Assembly: GCA_947003675.1 (NCBI GenBank)
Contig: CAMQPJ010000082.1
Span: forward strand, 1 to 6,304
Reading direction: 5' to 3'
DNA: 6,304 nucleotides
DNA from: an uncultured Collinsella sp.
GTDB taxonomy: Bacteria > Actinomycetota > Coriobacteriia > Coriobacteriales > Coriobacteriaceae
Below, piece by piece: positions 1 through 5,841 of the stretch; position 1 is the stretch's first letter, and the number at the start of each line of letters is the position of its first letter. The notes below the pieces were generated by a model, which was given only the letters and a program-made list of their open reading frames with translations, did not search any database and was not told where the DNA came from. The translations under genes were made by a program, and so were the position numbers.

Positions 1-1
1 T

Positions 2-571
2 GCCCGCACGCTCGCGTACTTTAAGAACGTTGTGGATATCGCGGCGGAACTTGGAGCCGAGCAGGTCATGGTCTCGAGCGGCTGGGCATTTTTGAACGAG
101 CCGATCGAGGACGCGTGGGGCCGCAGCGCCTCGATGCTGCGTGCGATTGCCGAGCATGCGGGAGAGCGCGGCGTGCGACTGGTACTCGAGGCCCTACAGC
201 CGGTTGAGTCGATGATCGTGAACTCGGCGGCCGATACGAAGCGCATGATCGAGGCAGTTGATCATCCGGCACTTAAGGCGTGTCTGGATTTGGGCGCTAT
301 GGCGGTGGCAGGGGATACCATCGACGATTATTTCGACCTGCTTGGCGATGATGTCGCTCACGTGCATTTTGTCGATGTTGCGGCAGATGGCACGACGCAT
401 CTTGCTTGGGGTGACGGCGACCGCGATATGCGCGCCGACCTGGATAGGCTGGTGACGCGCGGCTATCGCGGAGTTGTTTCGGCCGAGACCTATGACTGGC
501 GCTATTTTGCCGACCCCGCAGCTGCCGATGCGCAGGTAATGGCAGAGTACCGACGCGCGATTGGCGCCTAG
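2..571 (+). CDS. Sugar-phosphate isomerase/epimerase, TIM-barrel family (5'-truncated)
   Basis: The reading frame is open to the left edge, so the N-terminal part of the gene is missing. The GTG at 32 is in frame but lies inside a continuous helix-strand pattern and is probably not the start. The 189 visible residues look like the C-terminal two thirds of an AP-endonuclease-2 / xylose-isomerase-like barrel. Four spaced acidic or histidine residues match the metal-binding set of that superfamily: Glu in LVLEAL (codon 188), Asp in CLDLGA (287), His in HVHFVD (365) and Glu in SAETYD (485). Members isomerise or epimerise sugars or sugar phosphates (IolE/IolI, UlaE and tagatose-3-epimerase relatives); the substrate here cannot be told. 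The protein looks soluble and cytoplasmic, with no signal or membrane segment in the visible part. The gene ends at TAG, 170 bases before hisZG, and has no obvious link to histidine synthesis. The superfamily call is firm, the function open. Confidence 0.85.
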   Translation, partial: ARTLAYFKNVVDIAAELGAEQVMVSSGWAFLNEPIEDAWGRSASMLRAIAEHAGERGVRLVLEALQPVESMIVNSAADTKRMIEAVDHPALKACLDLGAMAVAGDTIDDYFDLLGDDVAHVHFVDVAADGTTHLAWGDGDRDMRADLDRLVTRGYRGVVSAETYDWRYFADPAAADAQVMAEYRRAIGA

Positions 572-660
572 GCGGGTTTGGGTTGCGGCGATCTGCCCCT
601 ATGTTTCCAAATGAATACGCTGTGAGCCGAGGAGGACGATTCTCCCCGCAAACACTCTAG

Positions 661-666
661 TATGCT
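661..666 (+). promoter_or_regulatory. Candidate -10 element of the his operon promoter
   Basis: TATGCT, followed by AAAGT, matches the housekeeping -10 consensus at four of six positions and lies in the most AT-rich part of the gap before hisZG. No good -35 hexamer sits 16-18 bases upstream; the sequence there is about GATTCT. A start about seven bases downstream of the element would put the stem-loop at 676-705 at the very 5' end of the transcript. The assignment rests on position and one weak box only. Confidence 0.35.
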
Positions 667-675
667 AAAGTACCC

Positions 676-705
676 AGAAGACCGGCGGAGCTATGCCGGT
701 CTTCT
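676..705 (+). terminator. Perfect 11-bp stem-loop upstream of hisZG (terminator or 5' leader hairpin)
   Basis: AGAAGACCGGC (676-686) pairs perfectly with GCCGGTCTTCT (695-705) around an 8-base loop. The right arm and the bases after it (TCTTCTGTTCTAT) are T-rich but not a clean T run. It could end transcription from the upstream isomerase gene, or it could be a stabilising or attenuating hairpin at the start of the his transcript if the -10 at 661 is real. I see no T-box (no AGGGUGG-type motif) and no histidine-rich leader peptide. Confidence 0.6.
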
Positions 706-741
706 GTTCTATATGAAACACAGCATGAGGAGGCTCACCAG

Positions 742-2457
742 ATGACGGCCACACCGTGGGGATTCCGGGACATATTGCCCGAGGAGGCTCAGGCGCGCGA
801 GGAGATTGCGCTGACGGTGAAGGGCTGCTTTAGGGAGCATCATTACCTGCCGGTCGAGACGCCGCTGCTCGAGGACAAGGGCTCTCTCGAGGAGGGTGGC
901 CGCATTGCGGACACCCCGTTTAAGCTCTTTGATGATGACGGCCGCCTGCTGGTGGTCCGTCCCGACAACACACTGCCGATCGTGCGCTTGGTTTCGACCC
1001 GCATGCGCGCGGCCGATCTGCCGCTGCGCCTTCGCTACGAGGCGCCGGTGGTTCGCGAGTGCCAGCGCAATGCCGGCGGCTCGCGTCAGTTTACGCAACT
1101 GGGCTTTGAGCTCATCGGTGCGGGCGACACCGCGGGCGATGTCGAGATCGTCTCGCTGGTGGCCGAGGCCGTGCGCAAGCTGGCACTGCCCGATGCGCGC
1201 ATTATCGCAGGTAGCGTACGTCCGTTTAAGGAGCTGCTTGCGGCGTGCGAGGATCGCGAGCTGGCTGCCGAGGCATTGCGTTGTGTGCACGCTAACGACT
1301 TTGTGGGTCTCGATGCCCGTGTGGCGGCAAGCGCCGAGCCCGAGGCCGTCAAGGCTGCCATCAGCGAGCTGCCGCGCTTGCACGGCGGCGCTGAGGTACT
1401 CGACCGCGTCGACGCGCTTCTGGCGGCGGTGGGCATTGTCGCGCCGCTCACGCGCGAGCTGCGTGCCCTGGTCGAGGGCCTGGCTCCCGAGGACGCCCAG
1501 GTGCTGTCCTTCGACTTCTCCATCATGAACTCGTTTGATTACTACACGGGTCTGGTCTTTAAGGCCTATGCCGGCGGCCTGCCCGATCCGGTGGGTTCGG
1601 GCGGACGCTACGACTCCATCTTTACCGGTGCATTTGGCGACGGCATCGAGGTGCCGGCGGCGGGCTTCGCCTTTTCGCTCGAGCGTCTAGAGGCCGCGCA
1701 CACCTCGGCCGAGGACGCTGCTTCCGATGGCGATCACGCCGCGGGCCGTGGCGCCGAGGGTCCGCTGCGCATTGCCGTGCCCAAGGGCTCGCTTAAGGCC
1801 GACACACTCGACGTGCTCGAGGCCGCGGGCTTGGATGTCTCGGAGCTGCGCGATCCCGGTCGTCACCTCATCGTGCGCGGCCGCGACACACAGGCCGGCG
1901 AGGGCACGGTCGGCGATATCGAGTTTGTCATCGTGCGCCCCAGCGATGCGCCCGCCTTTGTGGGCTGCGGCGGTGCCGATTGCGGCATCTGCGGTTGGGA
2001 TTCGCTTATCGAGGCAGACCTCAACCTGCTGCAGCTGGTCGATCTGGGCTACGGCCTGTGCACGTTTATCGAGGCAGAGCCCGCGTGGCGCGCCGGCCAG
2101 GCCGAGCACAACTATGCCCGTCGTGGGTCGCTTCGCGTGGCCACCAAGTATCCGCGCATCGCGAGTGCCTGGTATGCCGAGCGCGGCGTGAATGCCGATA
2201 TCGTTTCGCTGCACGGCAATATCGAGCTGGGCCCCATTGTTGGCATGACCGACCGCATCGTGGATATTACCGCCACGGGCGCCACACTGCGCGACAACGA
2301 CCTGGTCATCACCGGCCGCATCATGGACTGCACGGCCCGCTTCTTTGTCAACCCGGGCGCTGCACGTCTGGATCCGCGCGTACGCAATCTGGCCGATCGC
2401 TTGGCGGCAGCCGTGAAGGACAAGCATTTTGAGCCCGTTGCGGGCTCGGCACAATAG
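742..2457 (+). CDS. hisZG: HisZ-HisG fusion: ATP phosphoribosyltransferase with fused regulatory subunit
   Basis: This 571-residue protein joins the two parts of the short-form ATP phosphoribosyltransferase, which condenses ATP with PRPP in the first, feedback-controlled step of histidine synthesis. Residues 1-317 are a complete HisZ, a paralogue of histidyl-tRNA synthetase without the anticodon-binding domain: RPDNTLPIVR at 73-82, a class II motif 2 region around R105 to Q119, DYYTG at 266-270, GGRYD at 287-291 and motif-3-like GFAFSLERL at 308-316. Residues 319-341 form an Ala/Asp/Gly linker. Residues 342-560 are short-form HisG: RIAVPKGSL at 343-351, VRPSDAP at 398-404, GADCGICGWD at 411-420, RVATKYPRIA at 464-473 and the PRPP loop ATGATLR at 511-517. 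The third, regulatory domain of long HisG is absent, as expected when HisZ is present. GAGGAGG (727-733) lies eight bases before the ATG. No in-frame ribosome binding site and start near 1760 would make HisG alone, so both parts are probably made only as one chain. Confidence 0.95.
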   Translation: MTATPWGFRDILPEEAQAREEIALTVKGCFREHHYLPVETPLLEDKGSLEEGGRIADTPFKLFDDDGRLLVVRPDNTLPIVRLVSTRMRAADLPLRLRYEAPVVRECQRNAGGSRQFTQLGFELIGAGDTAGDVEIVSLVAEAVRKLALPDARIIAGSVRPFKELLAACEDRELAAEALRCVHANDFVGLDARVAASAEPEAVKAAISELPRLHGGAEVLDRVDALLAAVGIVAPLTRELRALVEGLAPEDAQVLSFDFSIMNSFDYYTGLVFKAYAGGLPDPVGSGGRYDSIFTGAFGDGIEVPAAGFAFSLERLEAAHTSAEDAASDGDHAAGRGAEGPLRIAVPKGSLKADTLDVLEAAGLDVSELRDPGRHLIVRGRDTQAGEGTVGDIEFVIVRPSDAPAFVGCGGADCGICGWDSLIEADLNLLQLVDLGYGLCTFIEAEPAWRAGQAEHNYARRGSLRVATKYPRIASAWYAERGVNADIVSLHGNIELGPIVGMTDRIVDITATGATLRDNDLVITGRIMDCTARFFVNPGAARLDPRVRNLADRLAAAVKDKHFEPVAGSAQ

Positions 2458-2484
2458 CGCGAGCACGCACGGGCGCCCCAACGT

Positions 2485-2529
2485 CCGGGCGGCGGGCCGA
2501 CTGACGCCGCCGCCCGGTCTCTCGTTTTT
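2485..2529 (+). terminator. GC-rich hairpin plus T run between hisZG and hisD (internal terminator or attenuator)
   Basis: CCGGGCGGCGG (2485-2495) pairs perfectly with CCGCCGCCCGG (2507-2517) around an 11-base loop, and TTTTT follows at 2525-2529. The T run starts seven bases after the stem, further than in a textbook intrinsic terminator, so termination may be partial. The CGGGCG at 2470-2475 could instead pair with CGCCCG at 2511-2516, a possible but weaker competing fold. It fills much of the only long gap between the first four genes and could lower hisDCB expression relative to hisZG. Confidence 0.6.
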
Positions 2530-2562
2530 CGAACAAAACCTCGACCGATAGGGGATACCGAT

Positions 2563-3999
2563 ATGAAGACCATCAAGCTTGCTCCCGGGGAGCGCCTCGT
2601 TACCAACCAGCTCAACCGCAAGGGCGTGCTGCCGCAAAACATCGTCGACGCCGCCCGCGATATCGTGGCCAACGTGCGTGCTAACGGCGATGCCGCGGTG
2701 CGCGATTACTGTCAGCGTTTTGATGGTGTTGAGCTGCAGAGCTTCCGTCTGCCGCAAGAGCAGATCGATGCCGCGCTCGAAGGCCTCGATCCCGCTTTTG
2801 TCGCGGCGCTCGAAAAGGCTGCACGCCAGATTCGCGAGTTCCACCAGCGCGAGGTCGAGCAGAGCTGGTTTACCACGCGCCCGGACGGCACGATGCTCGG
2901 CGTTAAGGTGACCCCGCTTGCTGCGGCCGGTATCTATGTGCCGGGCGGTCGTGCACAGTACCCTTCCACCGTGCTTATGAACGTCATTCCCGCCAAGGTG
3001 GCCGGCGTCAAACGCGTGGTCATGGTAACCCCGCCGCAAAAGGATGGCCTGATTAGCCCGTATACGCTCGCGGCCGCCAAGCTCGGCGGCGTGGACGAGA
3101 TCTATATGGTGGGCGGCGCCCAGGCCGTGGCCGCGCTGGCGTACGGTACCGAGACCATTCCGCGTGTCGACAAGATTACCGGCCCGGGTAACGCCTTTGT
3201 CGCCGCTGCCAAGCAGATTGTCTCGGGTGATGTGGGTATCGATATGGTCGCCGGTCCCTCCGAGGTCTGCGTGCTGGCCGACGCCACGGCCAAGCCCATG
3301 GTGGTCGCGGCCGACCTGATGGCCCAGGCTGAGCATGATCCGCTGGCGGCCTGCTATCTGGTGACCTGCGACGAGCAGTTTGCGCGCGAGGTCGAGGCGG
3401 GCATCGACATTCTAGTAGCGCAGTCGCCGCGTGCCGAGATCACACGCGCCTCACTCGATAACGAGGGCACCATCGTGGTGGCAGCTGACATGGCGGCTGC
3501 CGTCGAGGCGGTGAACACCGTGGCGCCCGAGCACCTGGAGCTGCACTGCAAGGATGCGATGGGCCTGCTTGGCGGTATTCGCAACGCCGGCGCCATCTTT
3601 GTGGGCGCTTGGAGCTCCGAGCCACTCGGCGATTACGTTGCCGGCCCCAATCACACGCTGCCGACCGGCGGCACGGCCATGTTCTCCAACCCGCTTTCGG
3701 TGGAGGAGTTCGTCAAGCGCTCGAGTGTCATTTGCTATACGCCTGAGGGCCTGCTCTCCGACGCTCCCGCCACGCAGCGCCTGGCCGAGGCCGAGGGTCT
3801 GTGGGCACACGCGCTTTCCGCCGCGCTGCGCCGCCGCGTGTTGGAGCAGGGCGAGGATGCCGTGAGCGCCGAGTCGCTCGCCGCGGCCGACCTGACCAAG
3901 GTTGCCTGGCCGGGCGACGCCGTGGCGACGGTTGCCGAGGGCGTGGACCTGGCGGCTGCAAGCGCGGATGGCGTTGGCGCGACCGGCGAGGAGGCCTAA
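2563..3999 (+). CDS. hisD: Histidinol dehydrogenase
   Basis: HisD carries out the last two steps of the pathway, oxidising L-histidinol through histidinal to L-histidine with two NAD+. It is a zinc-dependent cytoplasmic dimer in known members. The diagnostic stretches are all present: [17 protein letters not shown] at 123-139, KITGPGN at 204-210, MVAGPSE at 228-234 and [20 protein letters not shown] at 351-370. By comparison with the E. coli enzyme, the zinc ligands are Q255, H258, D357 and H416, and the catalytic pair is E323-H324 in APEHLE. The protein has 478 residues, about 45 more than usual; the surplus is an Ala/Gly/Val/Asp-rich tail after about residue 431. AGGGG at 2550-2554 stands eight bases before the ATG, supporting this start. 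The gene follows the hairpin at 2485-2529 and ends one base before hisC, so hisD and hisC are almost certainly cotranscribed. All active-site residues are intact. Confidence 0.97.
   Translation: MKTIKLAPGERLVTNQLNRKGVLPQNIVDAARDIVANVRANGDAAVRDYCQRFDGVELQSFRLPQEQIDAALEGLDPAFVAALEKAARQIREFHQREVEQSWFTTRPDGTMLGVKVTPLAAAGIYVPGGRAQYPSTVLMNVIPAKVAGVKRVVMVTPPQKDGLISPYTLAAAKLGGVDEIYMVGGAQAVAALAYGTETIPRVDKITGPGNAFVAAAKQIVSGDVGIDMVAGPSEVCVLADATAKPMVVAADLMAQAEHDPLAACYLVTCDEQFAREVEAGIDILVAQSPRAEITRASLDNEGTIVVAADMAAAVEAVNTVAPEHLELHCKDAMGLLGGIRNAGAIFVGAWSSEPLGDYVAGPNHTLPTGGTAMFSNPLSVEEFVKRSSVICYTPEGLLSDAPATQRLAEAEGLWAHALSAALRRRVLEQGEDAVSAESLAAADLTKVAWPGDAVATVAEGVDLAAASADGVGATGEEA
3988..3994 (+). promoter_or_regulatory. 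Ribosome binding site that sets the hisC start
   Basis: GAGGAGG lies inside the last codons of hisD, six bases before the ATG at 4001. The hisC frame stays open upstream to 3902, which would allow an extra 33 residues, but that stretch is a shadow of the hisD tail and has no such site. The site therefore fixes the start at 4001. Confidence 0.85.
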
Positions 4000-4000
4000 C

Positions 4001-5116
4001 ATGGCCGAACTCACGCCGCGCATGAAGGAGCTCGTCCAGCCCTACCTGGCCGGCATTGAGCCCTATGATCCCAACTTTACGCCCACGCGCATCAACCTTT
4101 CGGCCAACGAGAACACCTATCCCGTGCCGGCCGGCGTGCGCGAGGCGATTGATGCAGCCCTGGCTGCCACGCCGCTCAACCGTTATCCCGACCCCATGTC
4201 CAACGACCTGCGCGATGAGCTTGCTGCTTGGCATGGCGTGACGCGCGAGAATATCTGCGTGGGCAACGGCGGTGACGAGCTGCTCTATAACTACTTGCTG
4301 GCGTTTGGCGGCGCGGGGCGGACCCTGCTCAACTGCCCGCCGTGCTTTAGCGAGTATGCGTTCTTTGCGTCTCTGTGCCAGACCGAGGTGCGCGACGTGT
4401 GGCGCGACCCGGCGACCTTTGAGCTCGACCAGGCGGCGGTGCTTGCGGCGGCTCCCGAGTGCAATCTGGCGATCGTGACCTCGCCCAACAATCCCACGGG
4501 TGACGTGGCGCCGCTCGACTTTGTTGCGGCTCTGTGCGATGCCTGCCCCGGCATGGTGATGGTCGACGAGGCCTACGTGGAGTTTGCCGACGATTCGTTT
4601 GGCGCGGCCACCACGGCGCAGGGGCTTATCGCCGAGCATCCCAACCTGGTGATTCTGCATACGCTGTCCAAGGCGTTTGGCGCCGCCGGCACGCGTCTGG
4701 GCTATGTGATCGCGGCGCCCGAGGTCATCGATGTGTTTGCGGCGATTCGGCAGATCTACTCGGTTAACGTGCTAAGCCAGGCCGCCGCGCTTGCCTGCGT
4801 ACGTGCCCGCGATGCGTACGCACCCGTGGTGGCACAGGTTGCATCTGAGCGCGAGCGCGAGCTGTGCGCCCTACGCGCAATGGCTGCCGAGGGTCTGCCC
4901 GTGGAGGCGTGGCCGAGCGCGGCGAACTTTGTGCTCGTGCGCACGCCGCATGCCACGCGCGTGCGCGAGCGTCTGCGCGACGAGTATTCGATTTTGGTGC
5001 GCGACTTTAGCTACGCGCCGGGGCTCGCGGACTGCCTGCGCATTACCGTGGGCACCCCGCAGGAAAACGACGAGGTGCTGGCAGCGTTTGCCGCGCTGGT
5101 GAAGGAGGAGATGTAG
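4001..5116 (+). CDS. hisC: Histidinol-phosphate aminotransferase
   Basis: HisC is a fold-type I PLP aminotransferase that moves an amino group from glutamate to imidazole acetol-phosphate, giving L-histidinol phosphate. The 371-residue product has the usual family length. Visible landmarks are LSANEN at 33-38, the cofactor-phosphate loop GNGGDELL at 88-95, SPNNPTG at 161-167, DEAYVEF at 189-195 with the PLP-ring aspartate and Tyr, and the Schiff-base lysine K224 in HTLSKAFGAAGTRLGY. R347 in LRITVG is the expected substrate-carboxylate arginine. The start at 4001 leaves a single base after the hisD stop, and the gene ends flush against the hisB ATG, so translation of hisD, hisC and hisB is probably coupled. 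Related HisC-like enzymes can accept aromatic amino acids, but the operon position makes the histidine role the clear choice. Confidence 0.96.
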   Translation: MAELTPRMKELVQPYLAGIEPYDPNFTPTRINLSANENTYPVPAGVREAIDAALAATPLNRYPDPMSNDLRDELAAWHGVTRENICVGNGGDELLYNYLLAFGGAGRTLLNCPPCFSEYAFFASLCQTEVRDVWRDPATFELDQAAVLAAAPECNLAIVTSPNNPTGDVAPLDFVAALCDACPGMVMVDEAYVEFADDSFGAATTAQGLIAEHPNLVILHTLSKAFGAAGTRLGYVIAAPEVIDVFAAIRQIYSVNVLSQAAALACVRARDAYAPVVAQVASERERELCALRAMAAEGLPVEAWPSAANFVLVRTPHATRVRERLRDEYSILVRDFSYAPGLADCLRITVGTPQENDEVLAAFAALVKEEM

Positions 5117-5704
5117 ATGGACCGCTATGCCGAGGTAACCCGCAAGACGGGCGAGACCGACATTGTCGTAAAGCTTGACCTTGACGGAAGCGGCGTGTGC
5201 GATATCTCGACCGGCGTGCCGTTTTTCGACCACATGCTCAACGCCTTTGGCCGCCATGGCCTGTTCGATTTGACGGTACATGCGGTAGGCGACGTTGAGG
5301 TCGACGCGCACCACACCGTCGAGGACACGGGTATTGTGCTGGGCGAGGCGTTTTGCCAAGCGCTGGGCGACAAGGCGGGCATTACGCGCTTTGCCGACGC
5401 GGCGATTGCCATGGACGAGACGCTCGTGATGGCCGCCGTGGATATCTCGGGCCGCGGGCAGGCCTATTGCGAGCTGCCCGTGCCGACCGAGCGCGTGGGC
5501 AGCTTTGATACCGAGCTGGCCGTCGAGTTCTTCTACGCCTTTGCGCGCGATGCCAAGCTCACGCTGCACGTGCGCGAGCTGGCGGGCGGCAACTCGCATC
5601 ACATTATCGAGGCCGCCTTTAAGGCCGTGGGCCGCACGATGCGCCACGCCTGCGAGCTCGATCCCCGCGTGCAGGGCATCCCCAGTACCAAGGGCTCGCT
5701 GTAA
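5117..5704 (+). CDS. hisB: Imidazoleglycerol-phosphate dehydratase (monofunctional)
   Basis: HisB dehydrates imidazole glycerol phosphate to imidazole acetol phosphate, a manganese-dependent reaction in a 24-subunit assembly in known members. The 195 residues cover the dehydratase only; the N-terminal histidinol-phosphate phosphatase domain of the enterobacterial enzyme is missing, so that activity must come from elsewhere. Signature stretches are STGVPFFDHML at 31-41, DAHHTVEDTG at 63-72, GGNSHHIIEAAFKAVGR at 157-173 and the C-terminal IPSTKG at 188-193. The metal-binding His/Glu clusters (HHTVED and HHIIEA) are intact. AAGGAGG at 5102-5108, inside the end of hisC, lies eight bases before the ATG, which directly follows the hisC stop. 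The hisB stop codon TAA (5702-5704) overlaps the first bases of the repeat element downstream. Confidence 0.97.
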   Translation: MDRYAEVTRKTGETDIVVKLDLDGSGVCDISTGVPFFDHMLNAFGRHGLFDLTVHAVGDVEVDAHHTVEDTGIVLGEAFCQALGDKAGITRFADAAIAMDETLVMAAVDISGRGQAYCELPVPTERVGSFDTELAVEFFYAFARDAKLTLHVRELAGGNSHHIIEAAFKAVGRTMRHACELDPRVQGIPSTKGSL

Positions 5705-5741
5705 CCTGCCAAAAAGGGACAGGTTTATTTTGGCAGGTTTT
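5703..5741 (+). terminator. Repeat copy A: 12-bp stem-loop with T-rich tail after hisB
   Basis: AACCTGCCAAAA (5703-5714) pairs perfectly with TTTTGGCAGGTT (5728-5739) around a 13-base loop, then TTAT follows. In RNA this is a plausible intrinsic terminator starting at the hisB stop codon. The same bases are also the left arm of the larger inverted repeat, so the terminator comes from the inserted element. Confidence 0.6.
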
Positions 5742-5817
5742 ATCTGCGGAAATGCTGTCTCATGTGGTGGGTGAACGTTTAACCGACCAAAATAAACCTG
5801 TCCCTTTTTGGCAGGTT
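5703..5817. repeat. Pair of inverted repeat elements (REP/BIME- or MITE-like) between hisB and hisH
   Basis: The 31 bases at 5703-5733 are the exact reverse complement of 5787-5817, with a 53-base spacer. Each arm belongs to a unit of about 37 bases that is itself a stem-loop: copy A at 5703-5739 is perfect, and copy B at 5781-5817 has two mismatched positions (AACCGACC instead of AACCTGCC). Two head-to-head copies of a short palindromic unit are the layout of a bacterial interspersed mosaic element, often spread by a REP-associated tyrosine transposase in other bacteria. No transposase gene is in the window, and I see no clear target-site duplication. The spacer has no gene and only a short leftover of the repeat edges. 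Confidence 0.8.
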
Positions 5818-5819
5818 TT
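5781..5819 (+). terminator. Repeat copy B: imperfect stem-loop with T tail before hisH
   Basis: AACC-GA-CCAAAA (5781-5792) pairs with TTTTGG-CA-GGTT (5806-5817), with two mismatches in the middle of the stem, a 13-base loop and TT following. On the minus strand the same element also reads as a hairpin, so copies A and B together could stop transcription in both directions. This lies only about 20 bases before the hisH start. Confidence 0.45.
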
Positions 5820-5830
5820 GAATGGGAAAA

Positions 5831-5837
5831 GGGAGGG
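5831..5837 (+). promoter_or_regulatory. Ribosome binding site that sets the hisH GTG start
   Basis: GGGAGGG stands four to five bases before the GTG at 5842. The other candidates are worse: an in-frame TTG at 5818 lies in the repeat and has no site, and the ATG at 5822 is in a different frame from the HisH sequence. It is just outside the repeat element. Confidence 0.75.
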
Positions 5838-5841
5838 TCGC

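Noticed and set aside
565..574. Ten-base perfect palindrome CGCCTAGGCG around the stop codon of the first gene
   Set aside because: It has no loop or T run and a palindrome this short is not unusual in GC-rich DNA.
713..745. Ten-codon leader frame (MKHSMRRLTR) whose stop overlaps the hisZG start as ATGA
   Set aside because: It has only one His codon and no ribosome binding site ahead of it; most of it is the ribosome binding site of hisZG. A his-type attenuator peptide would carry a run of His codons.
709..1383. Minus-strand open frame of 224 codons opposite the HisZ part
   Set aside because: No ribosome binding site or family motif was seen, and it overlaps a clear gene.
742..1695. Histidyl-tRNA synthetase instead of HisZ
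   Set aside because: The anticodon-binding domain is absent, the sequence runs into HisG, and the operon is his biosynthesis.
1687..3336. Long open frame on the minus strand, 549 codons, opposite hisZG and hisD
   Set aside because: It is the mirror of codon bias in GC-rich coding DNA. It crosses two well-supported genes and the intergenic hairpin, and its translation is Arg/His/Gly/Ala-rich with no recognisable domain.
3728..4660. Minus-strand open frame of 310 codons opposite the end of hisD and hisC
   Set aside because: The product is a low-complexity Arg-rich chain with no motif, as expected of a shadow frame.
4871..5647. Minus-strand open frame of 258 codons opposite the end of hisC and hisB
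   Set aside because: It lies entirely over conserved coding sequence on the other strand and its translation matches no family I know.
5730..5756. Possible promoter in the repeat spacer: TTGGCA with AATGCT 15 bases later
   Set aside because: The -35 is good but the -10 matches only three of six positions and the spacing is short. The TTGGCA is part of the repeat stem, so its match may be chance.
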